Part shown: positions 1-7,942 of the stretch, in pieces
Numbering within the stretch: the stretch's first letter is position 1
Layout of the letters: each line of letters begins with the position of its first letter
NCBI GenBank assembly: GCA_031267825.1
Contig: JAIRYJ010000002.1
Coordinates: 1 to 59,468 of the forward strand
Direction: 5' to 3'
DNA: 59,468 nucleotides
From: Bifidobacteriaceae bacterium
GTDB lineage: Bacteria; Actinomycetota; Actinomycetes; Actinomycetales; WQXJ01
Notes under the pieces: generated by a model
What the model saw: only the letters and a program-made list of their open reading frames with translations
The model's database searches: none
Told to the model about the DNA's origin: nothing
Made by a program: the position numbers and the translations under genes

Positions 1-92
1 CGCGCCATGCCACCACCATAAGGACTTTTCAGCCCCAGACCTTCCAACCGGGCTAGCTCCGCCTCATCGCGCTTCCTATACACAAACACCAT
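1..92 (-). CDS. N-terminal fragment of a small hypothetical protein, cut by the window edge
   Basis: The first about 30 codons of a gene that runs off the left edge, with its ATG at 92. The product starts MVFVYRKRDEAELARLEGLG and continues into KSPYGGG. This matches the start of the gene beginning at 757 (MAFVYREGHREEVVRLNGLR, then ESPYGGG), and even the DNA around the two starts is similar (GGACGATGGYGTTTGTRTA). The two are therefore tandem paralogues about 665 bp apart. No function is recognised. Small tandem families of this sort can be immunity-type proteins, but nothing here shows that. Confidence 0.55.
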   Translation of the reverse strand, partial: MVFVYRKRDEAELARLEGLGLKSPYGGGMA

Positions 93-326
93 CGTCCAGT
101 CCTCTCTGACACTAAGGAACCAACAATTACACGTTAGCACCCAAACACAACACAGCATAAAAGTCTTAAGGCCGCCGTGACCACGGGTCAATGAACGTGG
201 CAAACCGCACGATCTGCACAGGGCCAGCGAACAGCCAGTCGCGGCCACAACGAAGTCCGCTCCTTCTGAAAACTATGAAATCAACGCACGTGAGTTAGCT
301 CTCAGATACAGCGGTTCTGTTGCGGT
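93..326. other. Intergenic stretch without a recognised gene
   Basis: Lies between the start of the fragment at 1-92 and the 3' end of the frameshifted gene at 327-757, both on the minus strand. It should hold the promoter or leader of the left gene. I see no convincing open frame, RNA gene or strong hairpin in it. Confidence 0.4.
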
Positions 327-757
327 TCATGACGCCCCAATCCTGTCCCCGAAGCCGCCAACAAACAAGATACGGTCAGACGTATACGGCTTGCCGTCCC
401 GTGCCACTAAACACAAGCCTTCCTTCAACACCCGCCATAAGTCCGACCAATCCCACAGCGGCGACTCGGCCGGATACGCGGAGTAAAGCCGCAACCAGAG
501 CCGTCTGTCATCCGATCGGCCAGGATACAGGTCCCACGACCAGCGAAGATCAACGCATCACAACCCTTCACCACAGCCCCATAGCCCGGCTGTTCAAAAG
601 CCCCACCGCCAAGACCAAACACCGCCGCATCAAGCTCCTTATCCACCGCTAGGAGCGAACCGAAACGCGCCGCACCACCGCCGTAAGGGCTTTCCAACCT
701 CAAACCATTCAGCCGCACGACTTCCTCCCGGTGGCCCTCCCTGTATACAAACGCCAT
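327..757 (-). pseudogene. Frameshifted small hypothetical gene, paralogue of the fragment at 1-92
   Basis: The frame opened by the ATG at 757 encodes 110 residues beginning MAFVYREGHREEVVRLNGLR. Its last about 30 residues are Arg-, Gly- and Cys-rich and look out of frame. A neighbouring minus frame, open from about 560 to the stop at 327, encodes protein-like sequence (LYSAYPAESPLWDWSDLWRV, then LFVGGFGDRIGAS). The simplest reading is one gene of about 140 codons broken by a single-base indel between about 470 and 560. Sequencing error is the alternative, and an intact short 110-residue protein cannot be excluded. Function unknown. Confidence 0.5.
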
Positions 758-796
758 CGTCCGGCCCTCTCTGGCGTCGATTCGTTCAGGCTGGTA

Positions 797-1249
797 TCAG
801 AACAGACGTTGGCCGGCCTCGCCGGGGGGCAGGCGGGCAGCCCAAACAACCCGGCCTTCCAGTATCAGGGAGCCGATAACGCCTGCCACGATGGTTAATC
901 CAAGGGCAGGCCGTGAGATGAAAGCGGCTGACTTCAAAGCCATCATGACAACCAACAAGACAATCATCTTGGCGAACCAACTCACCAACAGATTGCGGGC
1001 CTGCGCCTCCGGCGTCTTGGACAAGTGCATCACCAGCCCACTAGAGGCGAAGAACAAACCGACCACGCCCGCTCCAATAAGCGCCCCTACCAGTCCTTTA
1101 GACCCAGCCAGGGCGTAGCTCAAACCCCCACTACCAACCGCTAGGACCAAAGCCATCAGACCCAACTGCCAAGTCACCCGCCGGTAGTTGACCCCTTCAG
1201 GCCGACCTGGCGACCCAGGAGCATTATCCTTCGCTGGCTGGCGTGCCAT
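797..1249 (-). CDS. AtpI-like small membrane protein
   Basis: About 150 residues with an N-terminal polar stretch (MARQPAKDNAPGSPGRPEGV) and four hydrophobic segments, the layout of the AtpI-like protein that precedes atpB in actinobacteria. The start ATG at 1249 lies inside the 3' end of the wecA-like gene (26 nt overlap); longer in-frame starts would overlap it further. In relatives it is followed by atpB, atpE and the rest of the F1Fo operon. Here it is followed on the same strand by the broken hypothetical gene, so the usual order is interrupted. Family AtpI proteins help assemble the ATP synthase c-ring. The assignment rests on topology and position rather than a sequence signature. Confidence 0.6.
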   Translation of the reverse strand: MARQPAKDNAPGSPGRPEGVNYRRVTWQLGLMALVLAVGSGGLSYALAGSKGLVGALIGAGVVGLFFASSGLVMHLSKTPEAQARNLLVSWFAKMIVLLVVMMALKSAAFISRPALGLTIVAGVIGSLILEGRVVWAARLPPGEAGQRLF

Positions 1250-2411
1250 GTTCAATCTCGCTTTCCGCTGGCGGGGCGGCCTGGCCTGCCCGGTCGCCGC
1301 TATTCTGGCGGCCCCGCTGCGCGCCTCGCCGCCCGGAGCCAAGCTTAGTCAGCAGAAAAGCCACCACACCGCCGGCCACCACGAAGACGGCTACCTGTTC
1401 AGCCCGGAAGACCGCCAGTCCGGCTGCGCCGAAAGCCAAGACAGCTGTCCAGACATACATGATCAGGGCCGCCCGTCGCTGGCCGTGGCCGAGGCGTAAC
1501 AGCCGGTGATGCAAATGCATCCGGTCCGCTTTGAACGGAGAATGGCCAGCCCGCATCCGCCGCACAACCGCCATCAGCATGTCAAGCAGCGGCAAGGCCA
1601 AGACGGCGAAAGGCAAGATGACTGGTAAGGCCGCACCCAACGCCTGACGTTGTGAAATCGCTGACGCACCAGGGTCAGTTTGACCAGTTACGGCTATGGT
1701 CGCGGCAGCGAACAGCAAACCAAGCAGCATTGACCCGGAATCGCCCATAAATATCTTGGCGGGGTGGTAATTGTAAGGCAGAAAACCAACACAAGCCCCG
1801 ACTGTTACGGCCAAAATCATTGAAGCTAGAGTGGCGTAATCAGCGTCACCGGATTGCCTTGACAACAAATACGAATAGACAAAGAAAGCCGAACAGCCAA
1901 TCGCCACAATTCCGGCCGCTAAACCGTCCATTCCGTCAACGAAATTGACCGCGTTCATTGCCGCTACCACTACCAGAATCGTCACAATCAAACTGAGACG
2001 GGAAGAGAAAATAGTAATACCAGCGATTGGGAACGTGACTAATTGCACTCCCTGCCAGGCCAAGAACCCGGCGACTAAGACCTGTCCGGCCAGTTTGGTT
2101 GGCCAGCTAAGCTCCCAGCAGTCATCCAAGGCGCCAAGCAGGCAGACAAAAGTGGCCGCACTGAGCGTGCCAACAGCCGACGACTGATCAAAGACCGATC
2201 CCAAGAACTCAGTCTGTGAGGCCACACCCAGCCCGGCCGCGACCCCTAGGTACATCGCCAACCCACCCAGGCGAGGGGTGGGCTTGGTGTGTATGTCGCG
2301 TTGCCGAACTGATGCGACCGCCCCAAAATAGATCGCCAAACGGCGCATCAACGGAACAGCCAGAGCTGTGATAACAGCGCTGATCAGGCCAAGTACCAGG
2401 TAGACCGTCAA
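1224..2411 (-). CDS. wecA: Undecaprenyl-phosphate GlcNAc/MurNAc-pentapeptide-type phosphosugar transferase (WecA/Rfe-like)
   Basis: A 395-residue polytopic membrane protein of glycosyltransferase family 4 (WecA/MraY/TagO). It transfers a phosphosugar from a UDP-sugar to polyprenyl phosphate on the cytoplasmic side of the membrane. Family motifs are clear: VNFVDGMDGLAAG near residue 155, KIFMGDSGSMLLG near 220 and the loop HLHHRLLRLGHGQ near 295. The C-terminal about 45 residues are hydrophilic and rich in Gly, Arg and Ala. The start is a TTG at 2411 overlapping the stop of the upstream gene (TTGA), so translation is probably coupled. The tsaC-wecA-atpI order is standard for actinobacteria, where the gene is usually called rfe or wecA and starts arabinogalactan or wall-polymer linkage units. 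Confidence 0.85.
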   Translation of the reverse strand: MTVYLVLGLISAVITALAVPLMRRLAIYFGAVASVRQRDIHTKPTPRLGGLAMYLGVAAGLGVASQTEFLGSVFDQSSAVGTLSAATFVCLLGALDDCWELSWPTKLAGQVLVAGFLAWQGVQLVTFPIAGITIFSSRLSLIVTILVVVAAMNAVNFVDGMDGLAAGIVAIGCSAFFVYSYLLSRQSGDADYATLASMILAVTVGACVGFLPYNYHPAKIFMGDSGSMLLGLLFAAATIAVTGQTDPGASAISQRQALGAALPVILPFAVLALPLLDMLMAVVRRMRAGHSPFKADRMHLHHRLLRLGHGQRRAALIMYVWTAVLAFGAAGLAVFRAEQVAVFVVAGGVVAFLLTKLGSGRRGAQRGRQNSGDRAGQAAPPAESEIEHGTPASEG

Positions 2412-3049
2412 CCGAGGGCCTTCGGGCCCGGCCTATTCAGCACCTGGCTGACAGCCTCCCAGCTAACCGGTCCGGAACGCACCAGCTTCGGATCAGGTCC
2501 GGTCAGATCAACAATGCTTGAGGGTTGGCCGCCGGGTGCCGTGCCGCCGTCAAGGTAGTGAGCTACAGCGGTGCCGAGCTGGTGGCGGGCGGCCGCCACG
2601 GTCACGGCCGGCCTTAGGCCGGTCAGATTAGCTGATGTGACAGCCAACGGCCCAGTCAGGTCGAGCAAATCGACTGTTCGCGGATGATTCGGCTGGCGTA
2701 AAGCGACTGTTCCATGGCTCACGCCAAGATGTAACCCGGCGGCCCGGTTGACCGGCAGTATCAGAGTTAGCGGTCCTGGCCAGAAGGCCTCAATCAAGGC
2801 CGCCGCTGATTCGCTTAACCCCGTAGTTAGATAAGACGCCTGAACTGGGTCAGCCACCAAGACTGGCACCGGCAAACTCAGTGGGCGGTCTTTAGCCGCG
2901 AACAGGGCGGCCATGGCGGCTTGGTTACGCGGATCGGCCGCTAAGCCATAAACCGTATCGGTCACGACTACAACTAACTGGCCCCGGGCAACGGCCGTCG
3001 CAGCGACGGCCAAATCCTCGGAATTGGAAAGTTGGTGGACCGGATGCAT
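2408..3049 (-). CDS. L-threonylcarbamoyladenylate synthase (Sua5/YciO/YrdC family)
   Basis: 213 residues of the YrdC/Sua5 family, short form without the C-terminal Sua5 domain. It makes threonylcarbamoyl-AMP from threonine, bicarbonate and ATP for the t6A37 modification of ANN-decoding tRNAs. Visible family features are VVVTDTVYGLAADP near residues 28-41, KDRPLSLPVPVLV near 53-65, and FWPGPLTLIL plus the SANLTG stretch further on. The start is ATG 3049. In most actinobacteria prmC lies directly upstream, but here prmC is 4 kb away, separated by a flavoprotein and a hydrolase gene. Confidence 0.9.
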   Translation of the reverse strand: MHPVHQLSNSEDLAVAATAVARGQLVVVVTDTVYGLAADPRNQAAMAALFAAKDRPLSLPVPVLVADPVQASYLTTGLSESAAALIEAFWPGPLTLILPVNRAAGLHLGVSHGTVALRQPNHPRTVDLLDLTGPLAVTSANLTGLRPAVTVAAARHQLGTAVAHYLDGGTAPGGQPSSIVDLTGPDPKLVRSGPVSWEAVSQVLNRPGPKALG

Positions 3050-3311
3050 CCCGGCGATTCTACGGCCTTAAGGCCGGCCGACGCCGCTGAACCGCCGGCT
3101 GGCCGGGGATGGATCTTCGCCAGTTGACCCACTCCAGGTCCCTGACCTGCGATACCCCAAGATGCGAAGATTCGGTTGATTCGTCAAAGCCCCAAACGCC
3201 TGGTGAAACTATAAGCTCGGCGAGTATCCGCCTCTGGGTTCTTGACACGGGCAAGCGCACTGCGCTGAACAGAGGAAACGCGGAAGATCGGCCTAGTTTG
3301 GTGCGCCTAGG

Positions 3312-3453
3312 AGGGTGTTGAACAACACCCTTCGCGGCCCAAGTTGACGCGGTGTGAGCGGAAGCTCTCACCAGTGGAAACGCGTCGATAACACGCTGGG
3401 GACCGCCCAGGAGCCTGTTAGGCGACAGGCTCCTAAGTCGGCGGATTTTCGCC
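3312..3453. repeat. Array of four hairpins in the leader of the dehydrogenase gene
   Basis: Four inverted repeats follow one another within about 140 nt: AGGGTGTT-gaac-AACACCCT (3312-3331); GGTGTGAGC-ggaa-GCTCTCACC (3351-3372, one mismatch); AGGAGCCTGT-taggcg-ACAGGCTCCT (3409-3434); and GGCG-gatttt-CGCC (3440-3453). The array ends 20 nt before the ATG at 3473. An 18-mer, TTTTCGCCACGGACCTAG (3446-3463), recurs inside the ABC-F gene at 51948-51965. It could be a cis-acting RNA leader or a palindromic mobile repeat. The stretch 3050-3311 before it holds no recognised gene. Confidence 0.7.
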
Positions 3454-3472
3454 ACGGACCTAGGCTTGAGGC

Positions 3473-6400
3473 ATGGCAATCGCTCCGTTCCCAGGATTCG
3501 AGTCAAGCCAATGGCACAACAGGCCGATCGATCTGGCGGCCCGGGCTCATGATGCCTCCCACTATTTGATAGAACCGCAGGCCGTGCTGGTGGCGAAGAA
3601 CACCGCGGAGGTGCGCCAAGCGATGCTCCAAGCTGGCGCGGCCAGCCTGCCGGTTACCTTCAGGTCTGGTGGCACATCATTATCTGGCCAGGCTCAAGGC
3701 GGCGGTCTTGTAGTTGACGTTCGTCAAGCCTTCAAACGGATCGAAGTCAGCCCCAACGGCACCAAGCTATCTAGCCAACCGGGCGCCACCTTGCGCCTAG
3801 TCAACACCGTTTTGGCACATCACGGACGGATTTTGGGACCAGACCCGGCCAGTGAGATGGCTTGCACGATTGGTGGCGTAGTGGCCAACAATTCATCCGG
3901 CATGACCTGCGGCACCGAGTTCAACAGCTACACCACACTTGAATCGATCGTCGTGGTGTTAGCTTCAGGAACCATCATTGACACCGCAGCACCAGACGCT
4001 GACCAGCGTTTACGCCTCCTGGAGCCGGACTTGTACAAGACACTGACGGATCTGCGTCAACGGGTCATCAACAATCCGCGGTCAATGTCCACTATCCGTC
4101 AGCAATACTCAATGAAAAACACAATGGGTTACGGCGTCAACGCTTTGGTTGACTTTGAACACCCAAGCGCCATTCTGGCCCACCTGATGGTCGGTTCTGA
4201 AGGCACACTCGGGTTCATCGCCTCCGTCACCTTGCGCACCTTGCCAATCCAGCCCTATCAGGCCACCGCCCTGTTGGTGTTTCCTGGTCTGTTGCAGGCT
4301 GCCGCCGCTGTTGAACCACTACGTCAAGCCGCCGCCGCGACAGTTGAGCTGGAAGACTGGGCTTCGATACGGGCGGCCCAGGCGGCCGCCCCGGCCGGCG
4401 ACCCAATCCATCAGATCAAACAGGCTGGCGCGGCCGCTCTACTGGTTGACGCCCGGGCTGAATCAGCCGGTCAACTAGAACACGATCTGGCCGCTTTGCG
4501 GGCCGCCCTGCCGCGACTCCAGCTTTCCCAGCCAACCGATTTCAGCACTGATACTGCCAAACGGACCGCTCTATGGGCTTCACGTAAAGGGCTTTACACG
4601 GCTGTGGCCGGGCGGCGCCCACCCGGTAGTACGGCCCTGCTTGAAGACATCGCTGTGCCTGGCGTGGCCCTGCCGGCCACATGCCAAGGCCTGCAAGGAC
4701 TGTTCACCGAATATAAATACGGTGATGGTGTTGTCTTTGGCCACGCCAAAGACGGCAACGTGCACTTCATGATTTCACTCCAATTGGATCAGCCAGCCGA
4801 GCTCAAACGCTACGAACAGTTCACTGACGCGATGGTTGACCTGGTCCTTGACGCCCGCGGCACGCTCAAGGCGGAACATGGCACCGGACGGATCATGACA
4901 CCGTTTGTCCGCCGTCAATTCGGCGACGAACTATATGACGTCATGTGGCGGATCAAAGCTGCCTTTGACCCGGCTGGACGGCTGTCACCTGGGGTTATCT
5001 TGAACAGCGAGCCGCGGGCTCACCTGACGCATCTGAAAGCCACGCCGCCAACGGCTGAAGCGATCGACCGTTGTGTCGAATGTGGTTACTGTGAGCCGAG
5101 CTGCCCGGCCCGGGACCTGACCACCACGCCACGCCAGCGGATCGCCTTGCTGCGCACCATGAGTCAGTTACCCGCCAACCGCCGGGCGGCATGGATCAAG
5201 CAATTCAACTATCTGGCGGTTGAAACTTGCGCGGCTGACTCGCTTTGCGCGTTGGCCTGCCCGGTTGGAATTGATACCGGCAAACTGATGAAAACCTGGC
5301 GGGCGGCCCGCTTAGGGCCGTTCGCCCAGTTCCTTGGGGTGACGGCGGCGAAGCATTGGGCCGGGCTGGTGACAGCCCTACGCTTGGTCTTGCGTCTGGC
5401 CGGATCATTGCCGAAGGGTTTGCTTGGTGGCGTCAGCCGGGCCGCCCGGTTGGTCCTACCATCCGATTGGATACCGCAGGCCGGGCCTGATCTGCCAGGC
5501 CCCGGCCCCGCGCGCCGACCAAGCACCACAGCGCCGTCTGACCCGCCAGGCCCCAACCAAAGCCTCAGCCAAAGCCCTGATCTGCCGGGCCCCGGCCGGG
5601 CCCGCCAGCCAACTGGAACAAAGGCCCTAACCGAGACAGCGGTCTACTTCTCAACCTGCATCAACTCATTGTTCGGACCAGCCCAGCCTGGCACACCAGG
5701 CGTCAGCCAGGCACTGGTTCAGCTCTGCGCCTCCGCCGGGCTGACGCTACGAATCCCTCAGCCGATCGCTGGCCTGTGTTGCGGCACGGTTTGGCAATCC
5801 AAAGGCCTGGTCAGAGGACACCGCGTAATGGCGGAAGCGGTTTGTGACGCGCTTTGGGAAGCCACCCAAGGCGGGCGGCTGGTGGTTATAGCGGAAGCTG
5901 CGTCCTGCAGCCACGGGCTAACCGAACTGGGACAGCTACTGGAAGGTTCAAAGGCGCGCCAGTATTCGGCCCTGAAAATCCTTGACGCCGTCAGCTTTAC
6001 CCGTCAAAAACTGCTGCCACGGCTCAACTTGACCACCCAGTTGGATGCCATAGCGGTGCATCCGACCTGTTCAACGGCACATCTCGGCTCAACTGGGGAC
6101 CTTCTGGCGTTAGCCCAAGCCGCCGGGCGGGAAGTCTTTGTACCGGACAATTGGGGTTGTTGCGGTTTCGCCGGTGACCGGGGAATGCTCCACCCAGAGT
6201 TGACCCGGGCCGCCACCATGCCAGAAGCCAGCGCCATAGCCCAAGCTGAGCGGGCCCGCACAGCGGCGGGCTTGGGTCAGCCAGACGGCCGGTTCGATGC
6301 CTACGTCTCCTGTAACCGGACCTGTGAGCTGGGCATTTCACGAGCCACCGGCCGGACCTACCGCCACATCCTGGAGGTTCTAGCGGAACTAGCCGCCTGA
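3473..6400 (+). CDS. FAD-linked oxidase fused to Fe-S and CCG domains (D-lactate/glycolate dehydrogenase type)
   Basis: A 975-residue cytoplasmic or membrane-peripheral flavoprotein that should oxidise a 2-hydroxy acid such as D-lactate or glycolate and pass electrons to the quinone pool. In order: FAD-binding domain (FRSGGTSLSGQAQGG near residue 63, SSGMTCGTEFNSYTT near 145); FAD-oxidase C domain ending at GRLSPGVILN near 510; two ferredoxin-type cysteine motifs (CVECGYCEPSCP near 540, CAADSLCALACP near 590); then CCG domains (CCGTVW near 770, GCCGFAGDRG near 900). A Pro/Gly-rich linker of about 60 residues with a repeated DLPGPGPAR-like unit separates the Fe-S and CCG parts. The start ATG 3473 has only a weak Shine-Dalgarno site and follows the hairpin array. 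It converges with the hydrolase gene 26 nt downstream. The substrate is inferred from family only. Confidence 0.88.
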   Translation: MAIAPFPGFESSQWHNRPIDLAARAHDASHYLIEPQAVLVAKNTAEVRQAMLQAGAASLPVTFRSGGTSLSGQAQGGGLVVDVRQAFKRIEVSPNGTKLSSQPGATLRLVNTVLAHHGRILGPDPASEMACTIGGVVANNSSGMTCGTEFNSYTTLESIVVVLASGTIIDTAAPDADQRLRLLEPDLYKTLTDLRQRVINNPRSMSTIRQQYSMKNTMGYGVNALVDFEHPSAILAHLMVGSEGTLGFIASVTLRTLPIQPYQATALLVFPGLLQAAAAVEPLRQAAAATVELEDWASIRAAQAAAPAGDPIHQIKQAGAAALLVDARAESAGQLEHDLAALRAALPRLQLSQPTDFSTDTAKRTALWASRKGLYTAVAGRRPPGSTALLEDIAVPGVALPATCQGLQGLFTEYKYGDGVVFGHAKDGNVHFMISLQLDQPAELKRYEQFTDAMVDLVLDARGTLKAEHGTGRIMTPFVRRQFGDELYDVMWRIKAAFDPAGRLSPGVILNSEPRAHLTHLKATPPTAEAIDRCVECGYCEPSCPARDLTTTPRQRIALLRTMSQLPANRRAAWIKQFNYLAVETCAADSLCALACPVGIDTGKLMKTWRAARLGPFAQFLGVTAAKHWAGLVTALRLVLRLAGSLPKGLLGGVSRAARLVLPSDWIPQAGPDLPGPGPARRPSTTAPSDPPGPNQSLSQSPDLPGPGRARQPTGTKALTETAVYFSTCINSLFGPAQPGTPGVSQALVQLCASAGLTLRIPQPIAGLCCGTVWQSKGLVRGHRVMAEAVCDALWEATQGGRLVVIAEAASCSHGLTELGQLLEGSKARQYSALKILDAVSFTRQKLLPRLNLTTQLDAIAVHPTCSTAHLGSTGDLLALAQAAGREVFVPDNWGCCGFAGDRGMLHPELTRAATMPEASAIAQAERARTAAGLGQPDGRFDAYVSCNRTCELGISRATGRTYRHILEVLAELAA

Positions 6401-6426
6401 CCTAGCGGGCAAGCGTCTACCTGATG

Positions 6427-7062
6427 TCAGTAGCCGCGCGAAGTGTCAGACGTTTCAGCGCCCGCCGTCAAAGCGGCGATGAACTCTAAATGAGTTTGCG
6501 GCTTGGAGAACATTGGGTAATCGAACTTGATGGCGGAATCGTGCTCCTCATCAGACGTCGCCGCCACACAGTCAGTCAAGGTGACAACCTCAAAGCCGCG
6601 TTCATAGGCGCTGCGCATCGTTGACTCGACACAGCAGTTGGTTAGAAAACCAGCCAAAACCACCGTTTCGATCCCTTTAGAGCGCAAAATGAAGTCAATG
6701 TTGGTTGAGCCGAAAGCATCCAGCCCGCGTTTGCCTTCAAGTACGATGTCGCCCGCTTGGGGTAGCAGCGTGTCGTCAAAAGCCGCTCCCCACGAGCCCT
6801 TAACGAAAGCGTTCGAGGCGACCACCCCAGCCAGGATGCCGTAAGGCGTGCTGGCGATCTCAAAATAGCCGGGGGCGAACTGGATCGGTGCGAACACTAC
6901 GGTGACACCGGCCTGGCGGGCGGCCGCGACCGTTTCAACAGTGTTCGCCAGCATGCTGGTGGTCCGCATTGAGCCGGCCACGGCATCATGCAGGGCACCA
7001 CCTGGTGCGGTGAAATCATTCTGGAACTCGATCAGTACTAACGCCGTTGTTTTTGGTTGCAT
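6427..7062 (-). CDS. Isochorismatase-family cysteine hydrolase
   Basis: 211 residues matching the isochorismatase-like fold. The catalytic Asp lies in LVLIEFQNDFTAPGGA, the Lys in LEGKRGLDAF, and the nucleophilic Cys in VLAGFLTNCCVESTMRSAYE with the usual following TLTDCVAATSDEEH. The start ATG 7062 is preceded by a very strong Shine-Dalgarno site (AGGAGGTAATC). Enzymes of this fold hydrolyse amides or vinyl ethers (nicotinamide, ureidoacrylate, N-carbamoyl compounds); the substrate cannot be told. It stands alone between prmC and the flavoprotein and is probably transcribed by itself. Confidence 0.88.
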   Translation of the reverse strand: MQPKTTALVLIEFQNDFTAPGGALHDAVAGSMRTTSMLANTVETVAAARQAGVTVVFAPIQFAPGYFEIASTPYGILAGVVASNAFVKGSWGAAFDDTLLPQAGDIVLEGKRGLDAFGSTNIDFILRSKGIETVVLAGFLTNCCVESTMRSAYERGFEVVTLTDCVAATSDEEHDSAIKFDYPMFSKPQTHLEFIAALTAGAETSDTSRGY

Positions 7063-7109
7063 GATTACCTCCTGTTCCGCTTTGGCAAGCGGATATCATG
7101 CGCCTGATT

Positions 7110-7922
7110 CTACCCGTCGCCTGCCCTGATCGCTTGAAGGAAACGGTCACGGCCGGTCAGATCAACACCAGTTTTGGCGTCAACGAAACCAGCCTGGCCC
7201 GCCGCCTCCCGCAGCGCCCCAGCTTGCGACGGATCATGTTCCATTACTACTGCCCCACCAGGTCGGAGCAACCTGGCGGCGGCCGCCAAGAACACCAACG
7301 GCGTCTCCAAACCGTCAACCCCACCCCCAAACAGAGCGGCTGGCGGCTCATAGTCGGCAACGGTGGCTTCTAGGACGGCATCGGGCAACAAATAAGGCGG
7401 ATTCGTCACCACCAAACTAAAACGCCCGGCCAAATCCGCCAACGGGCCACCCGCCTGGCCGACCCGCGCCACATCAGCCCCAACCACGGTCACACCAAGC
7501 GGCTCCAAATTGGCTCGCGCTTGGCCGAGCGCCGCCCACGCCCGTTCAACCGCCCAAACCCGCGCCCCCGGAACCTCCGTCACCAAAGCGGCAGCGATTG
7601 GCCCGGCCCCACTGCCCAGATCAGCCGCCAAGCGCGACTCAGTGGGCAAGCCGACCAGGTAATCAATCGCCACTCCCGCCACAACTTCAGTTTCGGGACG
7701 TGGAATGAAAGCCCCCGGGCCAATAGCCAGTTCGAGGGACCTGAACGGCGCCCGGCCGAGGATGTACTGCAATGGTTCACCGCCCTCCAAACGGCGCGCG
7801 GCCTGATCAAATCCGGGCGGTAAGACCAAACCACCAGCCAAATATCGCGCCCGGAACTGACCGAGCGCTAAACCCATCAACCCAGCGGCGAGACGTTCAT
7901 GGTCAACTGATTTCAATGCCAT
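7110..7922 (-). CDS. prmC: Peptide chain release factor N5-glutamine methyltransferase
   Basis: About 270 residues. PrmC methylates the GGQ glutamine of RF1 and RF2 using S-adenosylmethionine. The N-terminal helical part is followed by the SAM-binding loop ADLGSGAGPIAAALV and the diagnostic catalytic motif VTNPPYLLP. I prefer the ATG at 7922 (GGAG six bases upstream) over an in-frame GTG at 7934 that lies on that Shine-Dalgarno site. It follows argG closely on the same strand, so it is probably the last gene of the arginine operon transcript. Its usual actinobacterial neighbours prfA (upstream) and the Sua5-type gene (downstream) are not adjacent here. Confidence 0.9.
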   Translation of the reverse strand: MALKSVDHERLAAGLMGLALGQFRARYLAGGLVLPPGFDQAARRLEGGEPLQYILGRAPFRSLELAIGPGAFIPRPETEVVAGVAIDYLVGLPTESRLAADLGSGAGPIAAALVTEVPGARVWAVERAWAALGQARANLEPLGVTVVGADVARVGQAGGPLADLAGRFSLVVTNPPYLLPDAVLEATVADYEPPAALFGGGVDGLETPLVFLAAAARLLRPGGAVVMEHDPSQAGALREAAGQAGFVDAKTGVDLTGRDRFLQAIRAGDG

Positions 7923-7942
7923 GGTTCGCTCCACAAGCCCTA

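Noticed and set aside
1188..1509. Overlapping plus-strand frames opposite the wecA-like and atpI-like genes
   Set aside because: They are antisense to a gene with clear family motifs and have no start signal.
3060..3506. Minus-strand open frame of 148 codons across the flavoprotein leader
   Set aside because: It runs through four hairpins, is rich in Arg, Ser and Pro, has no recognisable start site and overlaps the real gene start; it is best explained as chance.
3485..3510. GGATTCGAGTC, possible tRNA T-arm
   Set aside because: No matching acceptor, anticodon or five-base T-stem can be formed, and it lies in the first codons of the flavoprotein gene (GFESS).
5205..5556. Minus-strand frames opposite the flavoprotein linker
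   Set aside because: They are open only because of the GC-rich, Pro/Gly-coding linker on the other strand.
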